From Paraburkholderia mimosarum LMG 23256 = NBRC 106338 (GTDB lineage Bacteria; Pseudomonadota; Gammaproteobacteria; Burkholderiales; Burkholderiaceae): DNA of 64,000 nt. Shown in pieces: positions 18,778 to 27,813 of the stretch (position 1 is its first letter; every line of letters starts with the position of its first letter). Under the pieces are notes generated by a model, which did no database searches, had not been told where the DNA came from, and worked only from the letters and a program-made list of their open reading frames with translations. The position numbers and the translations under genes were made by a program. The stretch is from positions 62,001 through 126,000 of the forward strand of contig NZ_BBJJ01000020.1 in NCBI RefSeq assembly GCF_000739815.1. Reading direction: 5' to 3'.

Positions 18778-20156
18778 GCGGTGGACGAAGGATGCGGCTC
18801 GGGCTTCATGCCGCGCGCCGCAGCGGGATCGGCCTCGCCCTGGCGGTGGTGACCATCGAGCGAAATCCGCGACGTTTCCGGCAAGGACATGCCGCCAACC
18901 AGTGCCAGCAGCGAAACGGCGATCAGGTAGAACGCGGGAGAGAGGTTATTGCCGGTCGACTCGATCAGCCAGGTGGCAACCAGCGGTGCCGTGCCGCCAA
19001 AGATCGTATAGGCAAGGTTGTACGTGATCGCCGAAGCGGTGTAACGAGTCCGGGTCGGAAAGACTTCCGATAGCAATGCTGCCGTGACCACACCCGACAA
19101 GACCGCGCCGACCGCCAGCATGGCCGCGCCCAGGGTTGCGAAGCGAAAATCCCCGGACCCTCCGAGCACGAACGCAGGGTAGACAGCGGCGATCAGGATG
19201 GCGCATACGGTGAAAACGGTCTTTCGTCTTCCCACGGCATCGGAATAGAGGCCGGCAAGCGGGCAGATGGCCGCCGCGAATACCAGCGCGATCACCGTGA
19301 TCGACAATGCGCTCGCCCGGCTCTGATGGCCCACGACCTGTAGATAGGTGGCAAAGTAAGTCGTAAACGTATAGAACGAGAGCGCGGTCACGGAAACGAA
19401 AGCGCCCAGGCGCACAATCGCGCTTGCCTGGGTCCTGAGCGTTTCGCGAAGCGGGGCGTGGGCAAGGTCGTGATCGTGTTCGACTGCGGCAAACGAAGGC
19501 GTCTCCCCAAGACGTGTGCGCAGATAGAGTCCGACGAGGCCGATGGGCGCCGCGGCGATGAACGGAATTCTCCAGCCCCAGTTGCTCATCGCCTCGGGCG
19601 AAAGCATGGCGTCGAGTCCCGATGCCACAAGGGCTGCGCTAGCGAACGACAGGAACGTGGAGACGGGAATAAAGCTCCCGTATCGCGCGCGCTGGTGCCG
19701 CGGCGCATGCTCCATCAGGTACGCGCAGGCGCCCGCGTACTCTCCGCCGGCGGAAAAGCCTTGCACGCACCGGACGATGGCGAGCAGCAGGGGCGCGAGC
19801 GTGCCGACTGCGGCGTAGGTCGGCAGCAAGCCGATCACCGTGGTTGCGCCCGCCATGATCAAGATGGTCAGCGCAAGCGTTTTCTTGCGCCCTACCCTGT
19901 CCCCCACCACGCCGAAGAAGACGCCGCCGAGCGGTCGGAACGCAAAAGCGACGGCGAAGACTGCGAAGGTCTTCATCAATGCGATCGCCGGGTCGCCATT
20001 CGGGAAGAACTGGTGAGTGAGCAACGTTGCCAGAAATCCGTACACGGCAAAGTCGAACCATTCGACGAAGTTACCCACCGCCGCGGCAATGATCACCTTG
20101 CGAAGCGTCTTTTGATCGACCTGGGGCTGATACGCTTTCATAATCGGGCCGTCCAT
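18771..20156 (-). CDS. MFS transporter, metabolite:H+ symporter (MHS/ProP-like) family
   Basis: A 461-residue 12-helix transporter. GNFVEWFDFAVYGFLATLL at the N-terminus and VRCVQGFSAGGEYAGACAY in helix 5 are diagnostic of the MHS family (ProP, KgtP, ShiA). Substrates are typically dicarboxylates, betaines or shikimate; nothing here selects among them. The start may be ATG 20156 or ATG 20141 (MKAYQPQ); neither has a strong ribosome-binding site. The gene is convergent with the SulP gene and its stop codon lies within that gene's last codons. Confidence 0.85.
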   Translation of the reverse strand: MDGPIMKAYQPQVDQKTLRKVIIAAAVGNFVEWFDFAVYGFLATLLTHQFFPNGDPAIALMKTFAVFAVAFAFRPLGGVFFGVVGDRVGRKKTLALTILIMAGATTVIGLLPTYAAVGTLAPLLLAIVRCVQGFSAGGEYAGACAYLMEHAPRHQRARYGSFIPVSTFLSFASAALVASGLDAMLSPEAMSNWGWRIPFIAAAPIGLVGLYLRTRLGETPSFAAVEHDHDLAHAPLRETLRTQASAIVRLGAFVSVTALSFYTFTTYFATYLQVVGHQSRASALSITVIALVFAAAICPLAGLYSDAVGRRKTVFTVCAILIAAVYPAFVLGGSGDFRFATLGAAMLAVGAVLSGVVTAALLSEVFPTRTRYTASAITYNLAYTIFGGTAPLVATWLIESTGNNLSPAFYLIAVSLLALVGGMSLPETSRISLDGHHRQGEADPAAARGMKPEPHPSSTAQ

Positions 20157-20446
20157 TGTGAAGTGAATTAGGCGTGCCTGGCACCATGAATGGACCTGAA
20201 TCGCGCCGCGTCTCGAGGCGGGCGGTTTGGCGCTGAAGTCGCACGGTGATTGCCTGTACAGTAAATGCGACCATAAATGCCGCTCCTAGAACAAAGACGA
20301 CAGCGTGACGCTCCAGAAGCGACATCGTGCGCGAGTGGCACTGTCTGTTTGCCCACATAAGGGGCCTCCCGGCGCTTGACGCAGTGAGCGGCGGGAAGCT
20401 AACTGACGTTGATCGCTTTCGATGCGACCCTGAAACGAGGTGAAAA

Positions 20447-20836
20447 ATGAATCGTTCCCGCATCCTGGCCGACACTCACCATGCCGCCTTGCTCGTGATC
20501 CTTCTGGTCCACACCGGAGCCCATGGCGGCAATCGCGCGGCGCCCCCCGCCTCACCGGGCTTCGAGCCGAGCGAGCTTTCGACGGACTGCATCGACCGGG
20601 AATATCGCGGGGAGAACCGCAAACTAGGACTCGACTACACCGACATGATCAACAACTGCGGCAAACCGGTCATCGTCACGTGGCAGTCGTTCGACAACGG
20701 TGCGCCGCAAGCGCCAGGCGGCGGGATGGGGCAATCGGCATGCATACCGCCAGGCGGCTCCTTCACCACCGCCTCGCACCGGAGAGTCGGCACGGACAGC
20801 GAGAACCTGCCGGTCAGCGTCGTGACCTGCGAGTGA
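20447..20836 (+). CDS. Small secreted protein of unknown function, four cysteines in the mature part
   Basis: 129 residues, not recognised. A hydrophobic N-terminal segment (AALLVILLVHTGAHG) suggests export. The mature part has a Pro-rich linker (RAAPPASPGFEP) and four cysteines, in STDCIDREY, INNCGKPV, QSACIPPGG and VVTCE at the extreme C-terminus, which could form two disulfides in the periplasm. GAGG lies 8 bases before the ATG. Upstream (20157-20446) there is nothing but the promoter space shared with the divergent MHS transporter. Confidence 0.7.
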   Translation: MNRSRILADTHHAALLVILLVHTGAHGGNRAAPPASPGFEPSELSTDCIDREYRGENRKLGLDYTDMINNCGKPVIVTWQSFDNGAPQAPGGGMGQSACIPPGGSFTTASHRRVGTDSENLPVSVVTCE

Positions 20837-20873
20837 TGTCGGCGTCCCCGCGAGTCACAGGGGCGCGGGGTGG

Positions 20874-21623
20874 TCAGCGAACCTCGGCGGCCCACGCTCG
20901 TGCGTCGGCGCCGGCGGGGAGGCGCATCGGGGACGACGGGTCGGTTGCGGCGCGCCACACGGCTTCGGCGACGTCCTCGGCATGCGTGACAGGCGACGAG
21001 GTATCCGCAAAGCCCGCCAGGACCCTGCTCGCGAGATCGGCGTAGGCCTCATGGTCGAAGCCCAGCATATGCGCCCGCGCGTTGTCCGCGAAGCGGGTAT
21101 CGGGCGCACGGCCCGGCAACACCAGGCGGGCGCGAACGCCGAACGGCTCGAGTTCCACCGCCATCGATTCCGTGAATGCATTCACTGCCGCCTTGCTCGC
21201 GCGGTATGCGGCGATCAGCGGGAGTGCCTTCAGCGTCACGCTCGATGTGACATTCACGACGACACCAGCCTTGCGCTGCCGAAACTGCGGCAACACCGCC
21301 TGCGTCATTGCGATCGTGCCGATGGTGTTGGTCTCGAAGAGCTCGCGCACGGTCGCGATCGGAACGAGTTCGGCCGGAGAAGCCGCGCCGAAGCCCGCGT
21401 TGTTGACGAGCACGTCGATGGGGCCCGCAGCCTCTACCGCTGCGCGAATGCTCTGCGCATTCGTGATGTCGAGCGCCAGCACGCGCAAGCGCTTCGACGA
21501 CGGCAGCACATCGGTGCGCGGCGTGCGCATCGTGGCGATCACTCGCCAGTCGCGAGCCAGAAAGTAACGGGCGATCTCGAGGCCGAAACCGGAAGAGCAG
21601 CCGGTGATCAGTACGGTTTGCAT
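20874..21623 (-). CDS. Short-chain dehydrogenase/reductase (SDR)
   Basis: A 249-residue classical SDR. The cofactor motif TGCSSGFG is at residue 7, NNAGFG follows, the catalytic Ser is in NVTSSVTL, and YRASKAAVNAF supplies Tyr and Lys. The product is an NAD(P)-dependent oxidoreductase of unknown substrate. The start ATG at 21623 (MQTVLITG) is set by the Rossmann motif; the longer frame to 22133 is antisense to the AraC gene. It is divergent from an AraC-type regulator 102 bases away, the usual arrangement of an AraC regulator with its target. Confidence 0.88.
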   Translation of the reverse strand: MQTVLITGCSSGFGLEIARYFLARDWRVIATMRTPRTDVLPSSKRLRVLALDITNAQSIRAAVEAAGPIDVLVNNAGFGAASPAELVPIATVRELFETNTIGTIAMTQAVLPQFRQRKAGVVVNVTSSVTLKALPLIAAYRASKAAVNAFTESMAVELEPFGVRARLVLPGRAPDTRFADNARAHMLGFDHEAYADLASRVLAGFADTSSPVTHAEDVAEAVWRAATDPSSPMRLPAGADARAWAAEVR

Positions 21624-21725
21624 GGGAACACTCCTGTGCGGTGGGTTGGATGTGCCATACGATAGATCGCCCATGCCGTACTTGCTACAATCAAACATCC
21701 GAATTTCATTCGCGAGAGTCCGGAA

Positions 21726-22640
21726 ATGACCGACCCGTTGGCCGAAGTCGTGACGCTGCTGCAGCCGGGCGCCCGGTACTCCAAGCTCGTCCATGGGGCC
21801 AGCCCCTGGCGCATCAGCCGCGCGGATACTGGCCAGCCGTTCTATTGCGTGGTCCTGGAAGGCGGATGCCGCATCGCCATCGACGATCACGAACCCGTCG
21901 AACTGCTCTCGGGTGACTTCCTTCTGGTTCCGGCGGCCTACGGCGTCGCCAATTCGAGCCTCATGCCGCCACCGCCGGGCGTCGACATGCTGGCGCCCGT
22001 CGCGCTCGGCAACGGTGAATTCAGAATCGGTGCGCCGGATCGCCCGATCGACTCGCGCATGATGATCGGCCACTGCAGCTTCGGTTCGCCGGATGCGTCC
22101 CTGCTGGTCTCGTTGTTGCCCCAGATCGTGCACGTCCGCGGCGAGCGGCGGCTCGCCACGCTCGTGGAACTGGTGCGCGAGGAATCGCGCGAGCAGCGGC
22201 CCGCGCGCGAGGTGGTGCTCTCACGCCTGCTCGAAGTGCTGCTCATCGAGGCGCTGAGGTCCATGGCGGAAATGAACGCGTCGCCGGGGCTCGTGCGCGG
22301 ACTCTCCGACTCCCGCCTGGCGGCTGCGATCCGCAGGATGCACGAACACCCGACGCGCGCATGGACGGTCGCCGATCTCGCGAAGGAAGCCGCGCTCTCG
22401 CGCTCGACCTTTTTCGAGCGCTTCAGCCGCGCGGTCGGCGTCGCGCCGATGGAATATCTGCTCACCTGGCGCATGGCGCTCGCGAAGGATCTCCTGCGAC
22501 GCAACGCAGGCGGAGTCGGCGAGATTGCGCAGCGCGTCGGCTACAGCTCCGCCAGCACCTTCAGCGTCGCCTTCACGCGGCACGTCGGCCGGCCGCCCAC
22601 GCAGTACGCGCGGGAGGCACAGCTGGCCGCGGGTCGCTAG
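21726..22640 (+). CDS. AraC-family transcriptional regulator with cupin N-terminal domain
   Basis: A 304-residue regulator. Residues 1-190 form an AraC_binding-type cupin domain (YSKLVHGASPWRIS, SGDFLLVPAAYG), and residues 200-300 hold the two helix-turn-helix motifs (WTVADLAKEAALSRSTFFE and IAQRVGYSSASTFSVAFTR). It is expected to control the divergent SDR gene. The effector is unknown. The spacing and the single-gene target are typical of the many AraC/SDR pairs in Burkholderiaceae genomes. Confidence 0.9.
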   Translation: MTDPLAEVVTLLQPGARYSKLVHGASPWRISRADTGQPFYCVVLEGGCRIAIDDHEPVELLSGDFLLVPAAYGVANSSLMPPPPGVDMLAPVALGNGEFRIGAPDRPIDSRMMIGHCSFGSPDASLLVSLLPQIVHVRGERRLATLVELVREESREQRPAREVVLSRLLEVLLIEALRSMAEMNASPGLVRGLSDSRLAAAIRRMHEHPTRAWTVADLAKEAALSRSTFFERFSRAVGVAPMEYLLTWRMALAKDLLRRNAGGVGEIAQRVGYSSASTFSVAFTRHVGRPPTQYAREAQLAAGR

Positions 22641-22667
22641 GACCGCGGTGCCGCTGCCCCGATGCAA

Positions 22668-24146
22668 TTACAGCGTCTGCACCTGCACAGGCGCCCCGGG
22701 CTTGCCCGAGATTTTGGGGGCGACCACGAGGTAGCGGCGCTTGTCACCGGCATCGCCCATTCCCGGCGTGACCAGCTCGCGAATCTGGCCGAGCGCATTG
22801 ACGATCGCCGAGCCGGCCGGATTGGACACGAAATTCGCCAGTACCTGAATGTCACCCGTGCCATCCGGGTTATCGGCCAGGCCGAGCACATAGGGCTGCT
22901 TAGGTTGCAGCCCGGTGACAGCAGCCTGGAGAACCTGCACGAGCCCCTGGTCGAACAGCGCAACCGTGGTCGGTGGATTGGCGGTATCCGCCGCCTTGCC
23001 CGCCCCCACCGGCATCAGCGAGATATGCACGCTCTGACCGGCCAGGCCGAGTGGCTGGAGATTCTGTGCCCCATCACCCTCCGGCACCGCATTCGGCACA
23101 TAGGTGACAGCCTGCGGCGCCTGGCCAATGGGCACAGTCGCGACGACCGTGTTGGTGCGTGTGTCGATCGCCGCCATCGCATCGGCGTTCTCGAGACCGA
23201 CATAGATGCGGCTGCCGTCCCCCGACGGCCAAAGTCCATGCGGCAAGTTGCCGACAGGGATCGTCGCGACCTGCGAAAAGTCGTCGGTTCGAAACACCTT
23301 GATCACGTTCAGGCCGCCAACAGTGACGTACGCGAACGTGCCCTTCACGTTATGGACGATGTTCACGTGATTCGTGATCGGCCCCGTGTCGAGCGTCCTG
23401 ATGAGCGCGAATGGCGGCTGTGCATCGAACACCTGGACCTTGCCGGTGTCCTTGAGCGTGAACCAGACCTGCTTGCCGTCGGGCGTCGCCGCGAGATCGG
23501 GACAGAAGGGACTGGCCTGCCTGACCGTGCCGACGATCTTGTGGTCGGCCACGGAGACCACTTCGGTCTCCGGGTTGAAGGACGAACAAACGTAACCATA
23601 CTTCCCGTCCGGCGAGAAGATCTGCATGCCGGGGCCGGCCGGAACGGTAATGCGGGCTTTTTCCTCGTACGTCTTGCCGTCGAGCACCGCGACGTAGTTT
23701 TCGCCGCGCACGGTGACCCAGACTTCCTTGCCATCGGGAGTGAAAAACGCCTCATGAGGCGAGCGTCCGACGTAAGTGACGTGCTTGACGGCGTTGGTCT
23801 GCGTGTCGATGAACGACACCGAATTAGATCCGATCGAGACGACCGCGATCGTATGATGGTCCGGCGAGTAGCCCATGCCGTGCACGAGCAGTTGCCCCTT
23901 GTACAAGGGGCTGAAATTGCCCGGCGAGGGATCGCCGAGACGGATCAGGCCGACCAGCCTGTTGTCCGCGGGGTCGACCACCGACACCGTGTTCGAAAAC
24001 TGCTCGGCCGCGTAAACGCGATCGTGGTGGCTCACCGGAACGTCAGGATCGGACAGCGATCCCGGAGCCTGTCCGCCCCAGGCGAACTGCATTGCGGCCA
24101 GCGCGGCCGCCGACAATGCGATGGCGAAAGACGATTGGCGTTTCAT
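22668..24146 (-). CDS. Secreted YVTN-type beta-propeller protein
   Basis: 492 residues with a signal peptide (SFAIALSAAALAAMQFAWG) and a repeated beta-propeller built of YVTN/cytochrome D1-like blades, for example NTVSVVDPADNRLVGLIRLG, NSVSFIDTQTNAV and NADAMAAIDTRTNTVVATV. Such proteins act as periplasmic scaffolds or redox-linked sensors; no haem motif (CxxCH) is present. The start is ATG 24146, whose A overlaps the TGA stop of the DUF305 gene, so the two are translationally coupled. A GTG one codon earlier is also in frame. Ends with a C-terminal hydrophilic segment of unknown role. Confidence 0.82.
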   Translation of the reverse strand: MKRQSSFAIALSAAALAAMQFAWGGQAPGSLSDPDVPVSHHDRVYAAEQFSNTVSVVDPADNRLVGLIRLGDPSPGNFSPLYKGQLLVHGMGYSPDHHTIAVVSIGSNSVSFIDTQTNAVKHVTYVGRSPHEAFFTPDGKEVWVTVRGENYVAVLDGKTYEEKARITVPAGPGMQIFSPDGKYGYVCSSFNPETEVVSVADHKIVGTVRQASPFCPDLAATPDGKQVWFTLKDTGKVQVFDAQPPFALIRTLDTGPITNHVNIVHNVKGTFAYVTVGGLNVIKVFRTDDFSQVATIPVGNLPHGLWPSGDGSRIYVGLENADAMAAIDTRTNTVVATVPIGQAPQAVTYVPNAVPEGDGAQNLQPLGLAGQSVHISLMPVGAGKAADTANPPTTVALFDQGLVQVLQAAVTGLQPKQPYVLGLADNPDGTGDIQVLANFVSNPAGSAIVNALGQIRELVTPGMGDAGDKRRYLVVAPKISGKPGAPVQVQTL

Positions 24147-24640
24147 CACTGGTCCTCGCGCTTGGGGTTGGGCAGGTTCATTTGAATGCCTTGGCGGGAT
24201 GTGGGGTGGAAAGGCACAGCAGGGATGGAAGCCGGCCTTTGCTGATCCGGTGCGGCAACCTGCGGCGGCAATGGCTGACCGAGCGCCACGCGCATGGCAA
24301 CGATTTCCTGTTGTTGCTCGACGACGATCTCCTGCGCGATGCGGCGCAACTGTTCGTTGTGCCCATAGCGCAGTTCGGCCTGTGCCATGTCGATGGCGCC
24401 TTGATGGTGAGGCACCATCATTGCGACGAAATCACGATCGACGTCGCCTGTCGGCGTCACGGTCATGTCGTCCATCATCCTCGCCATGGCGGTATCGTTC
24501 TCGGCCAGGAAGGGCGCTTCGTCGGGGGCCGCCGGTTGGGAACGCGAAGCGGACGCGGACGAACCGCAAAACGACAGGATCGTCAGCACGACGACGGCAC
24601 TCAGGAACATCCGCCCGGCATGAGGACTTGAGGTATGCAC
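24146..24640 (-). CDS. Secreted DUF305 protein
   Basis: 164 residues with a signal peptide (FLSAVVVLTILSFCGSSASA) and a DUF305 helical-bundle domain carrying the family motif DFVAMMVPHHQGAIDMA, where paired His and Met residues are thought to bind metal such as copper. The GTG at 24640 has GGGAG 7 bases upstream; an ATG at 24610 is a possible internal start. It is coupled to the beta-propeller gene by a one-base stop/start overlap. The pair is probably periplasmic and concerned with metal handling, which is inference. Confidence 0.82.
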   Translation of the reverse strand: MHTSSPHAGRMFLSAVVVLTILSFCGSSASASRSQPAAPDEAPFLAENDTAMARMMDDMTVTPTGDVDRDFVAMMVPHHQGAIDMAQAELRYGHNEQLRRIAQEIVVEQQQEIVAMRVALGQPLPPQVAAPDQQRPASIPAVPFHPTSRQGIQMNLPNPKREDQ

Positions 24641-24806
24641 GATGGTTCTCCCGTTGTGGCAAACAGGTGTCTCATCGCAGTGAACCCGTCAGAGGCGGCG
24701 TTATTCCGCCCCTCGCGCAGTTTTCGCAAAAGTGGAGGTTAGAAGCCGAAGCACCGCCTGCCGCTATCACGCGCGCGCCAACCGCTGCTGCCCCGCCACG
24801 GCTTGC

Positions 24807-25256
24807 CTATTTCGCCTCTTCCACGCGCCGCTCGTCGGTCGAACTGGGAAATCGGGTCTGCCCATAACGGATGATCAGCACGCCCAGCGCAATCAGCACG
24901 ATTGCCACCGCGGAAGCCAGCAAATGCAGTTCGGTGTTCGCGCCCGCGCGCAGGATGAGGTCTCGTGCAATCGAGACCATCGCAATGTAGAGCGGGAAGC
25001 GCACGGGCAACTGCCCGGCCTTGAGGTACTGCCCGACCATCGCGAATATCTCGAGATAGAGGAACATCAGCAGCAGATCGGTCAGGGTCACGCCGTCCGA
25101 ATGCACCATGTGCCAGATCAGCGCGGCCACGGCCGCCACTGTGCCGATTCCGATGATGAACAGGCCGAAGAGTTCGGCCAGTTCCATGGCGCGCTCGAGG
25201 CGCTCCTTGATCGCTCGTTGCAGAGCGTTCTCGTACTTCATCTTCGCGATTCCCAT
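24807..25256 (-). CDS. PsiE-family phosphate-starvation-inducible membrane protein
   Basis: A 149-residue protein with four predicted membrane helices (FGLFIIGIGTVAAVAALIW, LLLMFLYLEIFAMVGQYL, FPLYIAMVSIARDLIL, ASAVAIVLIALGVLIIRY). It matches the PsiE family, whose biochemical role is not known. I start at 25256 (MGIAKMKYEN); ATG 25241 is an alternative. The longer frame to 25751 overlaps another gene and is not used. Confidence 0.82.
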   Translation of the reverse strand: MGIAKMKYENALQRAIKERLERAMELAELFGLFIIGIGTVAAVAALIWHMVHSDGVTLTDLLLMFLYLEIFAMVGQYLKAGQLPVRFPLYIAMVSIARDLILRAGANTELHLLASAVAIVLIALGVLIIRYGQTRFPSSTDERRVEEAK

Positions 25257-25398
25257 AGATACGGAACGGCGATAGTAGCGCGGCAAGATGAAAGTTCGAA
25301 ATGCGGAAAGAAATACGCTGCGGCGTTGGGAGCCGGCGTGAGGCCGAAGTGGAGAGGATCGCGGCGGCGCGCTAGCGCCGTCGCACATCAACGCTGTG

Positions 25399-25791
25399 TC
25401 ACCGGCAAACTGGCAGTTCCGCAGCGCGGGCTCTGGCTTGCTGCGCCGCCGCCGCGTTGTATGCGTCCCTGTTCTGCGACGCATACTTGTACTGCTGATC
25501 TGCAACGGTAAATTGCTGGAGTTCCCGGCTGCATCGATCGCCGGAAGAACTGTGGTTCTGGCATCGGCGCACGGTGACCAGCGCCTGCAGCCGCTGGTTA
25601 TCGGCCGAGGCGTAATCGTTGCCGATGCGATAAGCGTCGAATCCCTGAGTGATCGCGGCAACGCGCGCCTCAGTCGCAGCGTGCTGCCGCGGGGTGGCAC
25701 AAGGGGAACCGAAGCGGGATTGCGTCTGCCCGAACGCGTGCATGACGACAAGGCACAGGGTCAATCCGAGCCATGAAGATTTTCGCCGCAT
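25399..25791 (-). CDS. Small secreted protein of unknown function
   Basis: 130 residues, not recognised. The N-terminus (SSWLGLTLCLVVMHAFGQ) looks like a signal peptide. The mature part is rich in Ala and Gln, probably helical (AYNAAAAQQARARAAE), and has four Cys (SPCATP, VRRCQN, DRCSRE, LPVCR at the end). AGGA precedes the ATG. It is a single gene between PsiE and an intergenic region. Confidence 0.65.
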   Translation of the reverse strand: MRRKSSWLGLTLCLVVMHAFGQTQSRFGSPCATPRQHAATEARVAAITQGFDAYRIGNDYASADNQRLQALVTVRRCQNHSSSGDRCSRELQQFTVADQQYKYASQNRDAYNAAAAQQARARAAELPVCR

Positions 25792-26155
25792 GCCATTCCT
25801 CGTACTTTCCGGTTATTCGCGCTCCTCTATTTGCCGCCAGCGCGTGAATTCAATGTAGAAAGCCGCCCGCAACCGATCAAGAAGATTCGTACCGCGTGTT
25901 GGCAGCATGGGTGATGTACCGCACAGAGCGTGCGGAATTCGACATGTTCGAAAACGTACCGATACGCGGGCGACCGCCTGCGTACGTGACATCAGCGCTT
26001 GCGCGCCACGCCGGCGCAATGAGGACTAGCATATCGTCAGTGGATTGAGCAATCTGGTCGAGGGGCTCGATGGCCGACCTGCCTCTTCTGCACTTGCGAA
26101 CGCACCGGATTCCGCCAGAAGCTCTGGCACGCCATCGGCCGCCAGGGAGCGTCAA
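25792..26155. other. Intergenic region of 364 bases, no gene found
   Basis: Short frames on both strands have unlikely composition and no ribosome-binding site. It holds the promoters of the small secreted protein (minus) and the MAPEG gene (plus). Confidence 0.6.
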
Positions 26156-26542
26156 ATGGACAGAATCGCGCTGGCCTGTGTGGCCGTCCTCGGTCTCTTG
26201 CTGTTTGGTCTCGGCGTGTCGATCTCCATACTGCGCTTTCGCCAAGGCACGCTCTCGGGCTGCGAGCCCGACCCGTCGAGTCTCTTGTACAAGTTCGTGC
26301 GCGCGCATGCGAACACCGCCGAGTATGTCCCCTTCCTTGCGGTGCTTTTTCTCTACCTGGGCGCGCGCTCGCCTTCGCCTGCCACGCTCGCGCTGATGGT
26401 CGCCGCAACCGTGTGCCGCTGCCTCGAGGTGATCGGACTGCTCGCCTTTCGTACGATGGCGAAGCCCAATCCCGCGAGATTTCTCGGTGCGCTCGGCACG
26501 TATGCGGCCGGGATCGCCCTGAGTCTCGCGTTGCTGCATTGA
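26156..26542 (+). CDS. MAPEG-family membrane protein
   Basis: 128 residues with three to four membrane helices. The motif KFVRAHANTAEYVPFLAVL matches the MAPEG family (membrane-associated proteins in eicosanoid and glutathione metabolism), whose bacterial members are often glutathione S-transferases. The start at 26156 (MDRIALAC) has GGGAG at 26145-26149; the frame from 26045 has no such site. It is convergent with the thioesterase gene. Confidence 0.82.
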   Translation: MDRIALACVAVLGLLLFGLGVSISILRFRQGTLSGCEPDPSSLLYKFVRAHANTAEYVPFLAVLFLYLGARSPSPATLALMVAATVCRCLEVIGLLAFRTMAKPNPARFLGALGTYAAGIALSLALLH

Positions 26543-26579
26543 GTCATGGCGCCGCGCCGGACTGTTGCCCGGCCGGGCC

Positions 26580-26999
26580 TCAGCGCGCGACGACCATGCA
26601 CACCGCTGTCGCCGTGGCAACGAGCTGATCGTCCTGCCAGAGTTCTCCGTTCACGTTGCACACGCCGCGCCCCCTGCGCACGAGCGTCGCGCGGCCGATC
26701 AGCTTGCCTGGCTTCGCGGGCCGCAGAAATGAGGTGTTCAGGTTCAGCGTCGCGCAGTGCTCGCCTTCGGCCAGCGTGGAGACGACGAGCGTCGCCGTTA
26801 CGTCGTCGAGCATGGCGCACAGCATGCCGCCTTGTACCTGTCCCGCCGGGTTCAGGAAGGCGGGCGCGCCGATGTACTCCGCTTCGAGCGCATCGTCGGT
26901 CAACGAAACAAAGGTGCCGCCCAGCGTCGTGGTAATGGGCGGCAGCGAGCCATGCTCGCCGTAGACACGGGCAACCACGGGCTTTTCGTCGATTTCCAT
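26580..26999 (-). CDS. PaaI-type hotdog acyl-CoA thioesterase
   Basis: A 139-residue hotdog-fold thioesterase with the active-site region NPAGQVQGGMLCAMLDDV. It hydrolyses acyl- or aroyl-CoA thioesters in the cytoplasm, releasing stuck CoA. It is the last gene of the long minus-strand catabolic operon, 29 bases after the enoyl-CoA hydratase gene. Start ATG 26999 (MEIDEKPVV); the extension to 27068 would overlap that gene's 3' end. Confidence 0.83.
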   Translation of the reverse strand: MEIDEKPVVARVYGEHGSLPPITTTLGGTFVSLTDDALEAEYIGAPAFLNPAGQVQGGMLCAMLDDVTATLVVSTLAEGEHCATLNLNTSFLRPAKPGKLIGRATLVRRGRGVCNVNGELWQDDQLVATATAVCMVVAR

Positions 27000-27028
27000 G
27001 GATGGTTTCCTTATTGGCGCTTCATGGA

Positions 27029-27805
27029 TCATTCGCCACGAAAGACCGGCCTGCGCTTTTCCTTCCACGCGAGGGATCCTTCGCGAAGGTCGTGGGAAGC
27101 ATCGGCCCGCGCTACGTCGCGCTGGAATTCAGCCGCGTCGAGCGTGCCGTTCGCAATGCGGTTCAGATACTTCTTCATGCCGAGCAGGGCAAGCGGCGCC
27201 ATGCCAGCGAGTTCTCCGCTCAGACGCTCGACTTCATCGGATAACGTTGCGTGCGCAACGACCCTGTCGAGAAAGCCGCAGGCCAGCATTTGCGCGGCGT
27301 CGAGCGTGGCCGCGCGCAGCAGCAGCTGCTTCGCCACGTTCAAGCCAAGGCGCGAGACGTAACGCTGCAAACCGCCGCGGTAGAACAGCAGCCCGAGCCG
27401 CGCTGCCGGCACGAACATCTCGCTGCCCTCCACGCCGATGCGAAAATCGCACGCAAGCGCGAGATCGGTCGCACCACCATAAACACCGCCGTTGATCGCG
27501 GCGATCGTCACGGGGCGCGCCTGCTCGAGCTCATCGGCAAGCGCCTCGAAACTCGCCGCCGCATTGTCGTCCGCGAGGCTGCCGATATTGAAGCCCGCGC
27601 AAAAGTGGCGGCCCTCGGCGCACAGGCGCAGCACCAGCACGTCGCGCTTCGCGTTCACGTCGCGGATGAAACCGCGCAGCGTGGCGAGGTCCTCCGGTTC
27701 GAGACGGTTCGCCCTGGCCGGGCGGCGCAGCGTAATCGTCGCAATCGCGCCCGCGATGGTGAGTTCGGGCGCAAGGCCCGGCGAGTGGGCGGGTTTCGAG
27801 GTCAT
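27029..27805 (-). CDS. Enoyl-CoA hydratase/isomerase family protein
   Basis: A 258-residue crotonase-fold protein. The oxyanion-hole segments are present (HFCAGFNIGSL and NGGVYGGATDLALACD). The usual catalytic Glu region reads AARLGLLFYRGGLQRYVSR, lacking a clear Glu at the first site, so the reaction may be isomerisation, hydrolysis or lyase rather than simple hydration. Start ATG 27805. It is 8 bases after the stop of the first RraA gene, within the operon. Confidence 0.83.
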   Translation of the reverse strand: MTSKPAHSPGLAPELTIAGAIATITLRRPARANRLEPEDLATLRGFIRDVNAKRDVLVLRLCAEGRHFCAGFNIGSLADDNAAASFEALADELEQARPVTIAAINGGVYGGATDLALACDFRIGVEGSEMFVPAARLGLLFYRGGLQRYVSRLGLNVAKQLLLRAATLDAAQMLACGFLDRVVAHATLSDEVERLSGELAGMAPLALLGMKKYLNRIANGTLDAAEFQRDVARADASHDLREGSLAWKEKRRPVFRGE

Positions 27806-27813
27806 GTCCGGGC

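Noticed and set aside
22662..24185. Long plus-strand frame opposite the beta-propeller gene
   Set aside because: No domain or signal, and composition (Arg, His, Asp-rich) is that of an antisense shadow.
26567..26578. Palindrome GCCCGGCCGGGC between the convergent MAPEG and thioesterase genes
   Set aside because: It has no loop and no T run; in such GC-rich DNA it is likely chance, so it is not called a terminator.
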